This document shows, piece by piece, positions 21,499-22,722 of a DNA stretch of 22,722 nucleotides. The notes beneath the pieces are model-generated. The model did not search any database and was not told the origin of the DNA. It worked only from the letters and a program-made list of their open reading frames with translations. The stretch is taken from contig CALESB010000012.1 in the NCBI GenBank assembly GCA_937906995.1, forward strand, positions 1-22,722, written 5' to 3'. The translations under genes were made by a program, and so were the position numbers. This DNA is from an uncultured Sutterella sp. Lineage in GTDB: Bacteria > Pseudomonadota > Gammaproteobacteria > Burkholderiales > Burkholderiaceae_F. Numbering within the stretch: position 1 is the first letter of the stretch; each line of letters begins with the position of its first letter.

Positions 21499-22722
21499 AT
21501 GAAAAAATCTATTTTGGCTAGCGCTGTTTTGCTTGCTTGTGCTTCCGTTTCGTATGCAGCTTCTAATATTGCACTAGAGGCTGTAGATAAAGTTTATGTT
21601 GAAAGCTTAGATTTGACGAAACCCGGAAACGCATATGGCATCTATGTAGCTGGCAAAGAGGGGGAAGGTATTAACCCTGTATTTGAGAGTGAAACAATTA
21701 GGGTTGCTAATGTCCAACGTGGTATTCAAGTTAAAAGTGGTAATTCAAAAGAAGTTGATTACGGCTCTTCATCTTTAACATTAGGTAAATCAGGGATAAC
21801 GAAAAATATTGATATTTCAGCTACGAGCGCAAGTCATGCACTTGGAATTACAGTGATGGGAGCTGGAAATGATTCCAACTATTCGGGTCCTAAGGTTGAT
21901 ATTTCAACTGAAACATTAAAGGTTAGTGCCAAAGCAACGACAAAAGAAGGTTGGGCTTATGGTTTGCATGTGGCAAATAATTCAACAAAGGCTACAACAG
22001 AAAAGGCAACTTTAAATGTGAAGGCGAAGGATATTATTGTCGATGCAATTGGTGTTACCAACTCTAACGCAGTAGGTATCGTAGCTATGAGTCAAGGTGT
22101 TATGAACCTTGATGGTAATGTGTACGTTAATACACAAGGAGGTAATGGTAGAGCAATTGTGGCTAGAGGTAAATCAGAACTAAATATTAATTTATCTGGA
22201 AATAATACAGTTGTATTAAATGGTGATATTAGTTTTGATTATGATGCACCAACATCAGGCACACCAGTAGATGCAAATGTAAATGTTGTGTTGAAGGGTG
22301 ATAAATCTTCTTGGACTGGCAACACCGTTGTCGCTTGGGACTGGGGCAGTAAAGAACCAAGCAAGGATGAAGCAATATTGAGTGTCAAAGGTTTGAAGTT
22401 GACTCTTGCTGATGGTGCAACTTGGACTCCGACACTAACTTCTGACGACTCGACAACTCAAAAGGAAGGTAGTAAGTACGTAGCTTTGAATAATCTCAAA
22501 TTAGATGGTGGTGTTGTTAATGTGACGGGTGATGATATTGATGTCACTGTTGAAAACATGACAGGTGCTGGTACCGTTAACCTTGCAACGGATGGTACAA
22601 CCGCAGGTAAGTTCAACGTTAAAGATGCCGATGAAAAGGCCTCTTTGAGTGTCAACTTAATGGATATCAAGCTTGAAAAGCAATTGACAGCCGATGAAAT
22701 CAACGCAGACCAAGCTAAGAAG
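21499..22722 (+). CDS. Exported passenger-like protein, probable second autotransporter (5' part)
   Basis: The frame is open from ATG 21499 to the right edge (408 codons, no stop); the 3' end lies outside the window. GGAG (21489-21492) is six bases upstream of the ATG. The signal peptide MKKSILASAVLLACASVSYA is short and lacks the ESPR of the first autotransporter; Ala20 is the likely cleavage site. The passenger shows a recurring A-x-G-I/L-x-V motif at about 45, 74, 114, 153, 191 and 218, consistent with beta-helix coils. Residues about 275-408 resemble the first autotransporter, for example GAGTVNLATDGTTAGKFNVK against GNGTVLVGNEATAGKLSVK. The barrel is not seen, so type Va secretion is inferred. 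The early part uses AT-rich codons (AGA, ATA, GGA, AAA); the later part resembles its neighbour. Confidence 0.82.
   Translation, partial: MKKSILASAVLLACASVSYAASNIALEAVDKVYVESLDLTKPGNAYGIYVAGKEGEGINPVFESETIRVANVQRGIQVKSGNSKEVDYGSSSLTLGKSGITKNIDISATSASHALGITVMGAGNDSNYSGPKVDISTETLKVSAKATTKEGWAYGLHVANNSTKATTEKATLNVKAKDIIVDAIGVTNSNAVGIVAMSQGVMNLDGNVYVNTQGGNGRAIVARGKSELNINLSGNNTVVLNGDISFDYDAPTSGTPVDANVNVVLKGDKSSWTGNTVVAWDWGSKEPSKDEAILSVKGLKLTLADGATWTPTLTSDDSTTQKEGSKYVALNNLKLDGGVVNVTGDDIDVTVENMTGAGTVNLATDGTTAGKFNVKDADEKASLSVNLMDIKLEKQLTADEINADQAKK

Noticed and set aside
21528..21545. Lipoprotein signal (LLAC) in the second exported protein
   Set aside because: The lipobox is poor, and a standard SYA cleavage site follows at residue 20. 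A beta-helix passenger is not expected to be lipidated.
1..22722. CRISPR arrays, tRNA genes, complete insertion sequences
   Set aside because: No regularly spaced repeats, cloverleaf sequences or transposase genes were seen. The only mobile trace is the possible intron fragment.

Overview
The window looks like a chromosome segment of a gut-type betaproteobacterium, most likely Burkholderiales/Sutterellaceae (Sutterella or Parasutterella-like). This is an inference from three things: a tandem-fused UvrA of about 1,840 residues, an autotransporter with an ESPR-type extended signal peptide, and moderate-to-low GC. No database search was possible.

Layout. (1) 1-80: the 3' end of a 5S rRNA and the terminator of an rRNA operon whose body lies to the left. 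(2) 177-2422: lptF-lptG, the inner-membrane permease pair of the LPS exporter. (3) 2468-11157: two complete and separate TonB systems arranged head to head. On the minus strand the order is receptor, exbB, exbD, tonB; on the plus strand it is receptor, two hairpins, exbB, exbD, tonB. They diverge from a 285-bp region rich in inverted repeats. Each outer-membrane receptor therefore has its own energising complex. The plus-strand receptor carries a Met/Pro-rich insertion, and its TonB has an atypical N-terminus. (4) 11204-16735: a double-length UvrA with four ATP-binding halves and four zinc modules. (5) 17006-20518: a complete autotransporter, divergent from uvrA. (6) 20519-21498: a terminator, a likely group II intron remnant, a broken reading frame, and a second copy of the whole uvrA/autotransporter intergenic region. 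(7) 21499 to the right edge: the 5' part of a second passenger-like gene under that duplicated promoter.

The most interesting part is 16.68-22.72 kb. About 320 bp, running from codon ~19 of uvrA through the promoter to the ribosome binding site of the autotransporter, occurs twice (16679-16998 and 21174-21492). The copies are about 89% identical without gaps over the 257 positions compared by eye. Each copy drives a different exported protein. In copy 1 the spacer between the -35 and -10 boxes ends in nine uninterrupted G residues; in copy 2 the tract is broken (GGGGAGGG) and the spacer is one base shorter. This is the architecture of a slippage-controlled (phase-variable) promoter beside a duplicated, apparently stabilised version. 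Copy 2 still carries a dead 19-codon stub of uvrA whose GTG start has become GTA, which dates the event as a duplication out of the uvrA locus.

Open frames antisense to the large genes were treated as shadows.
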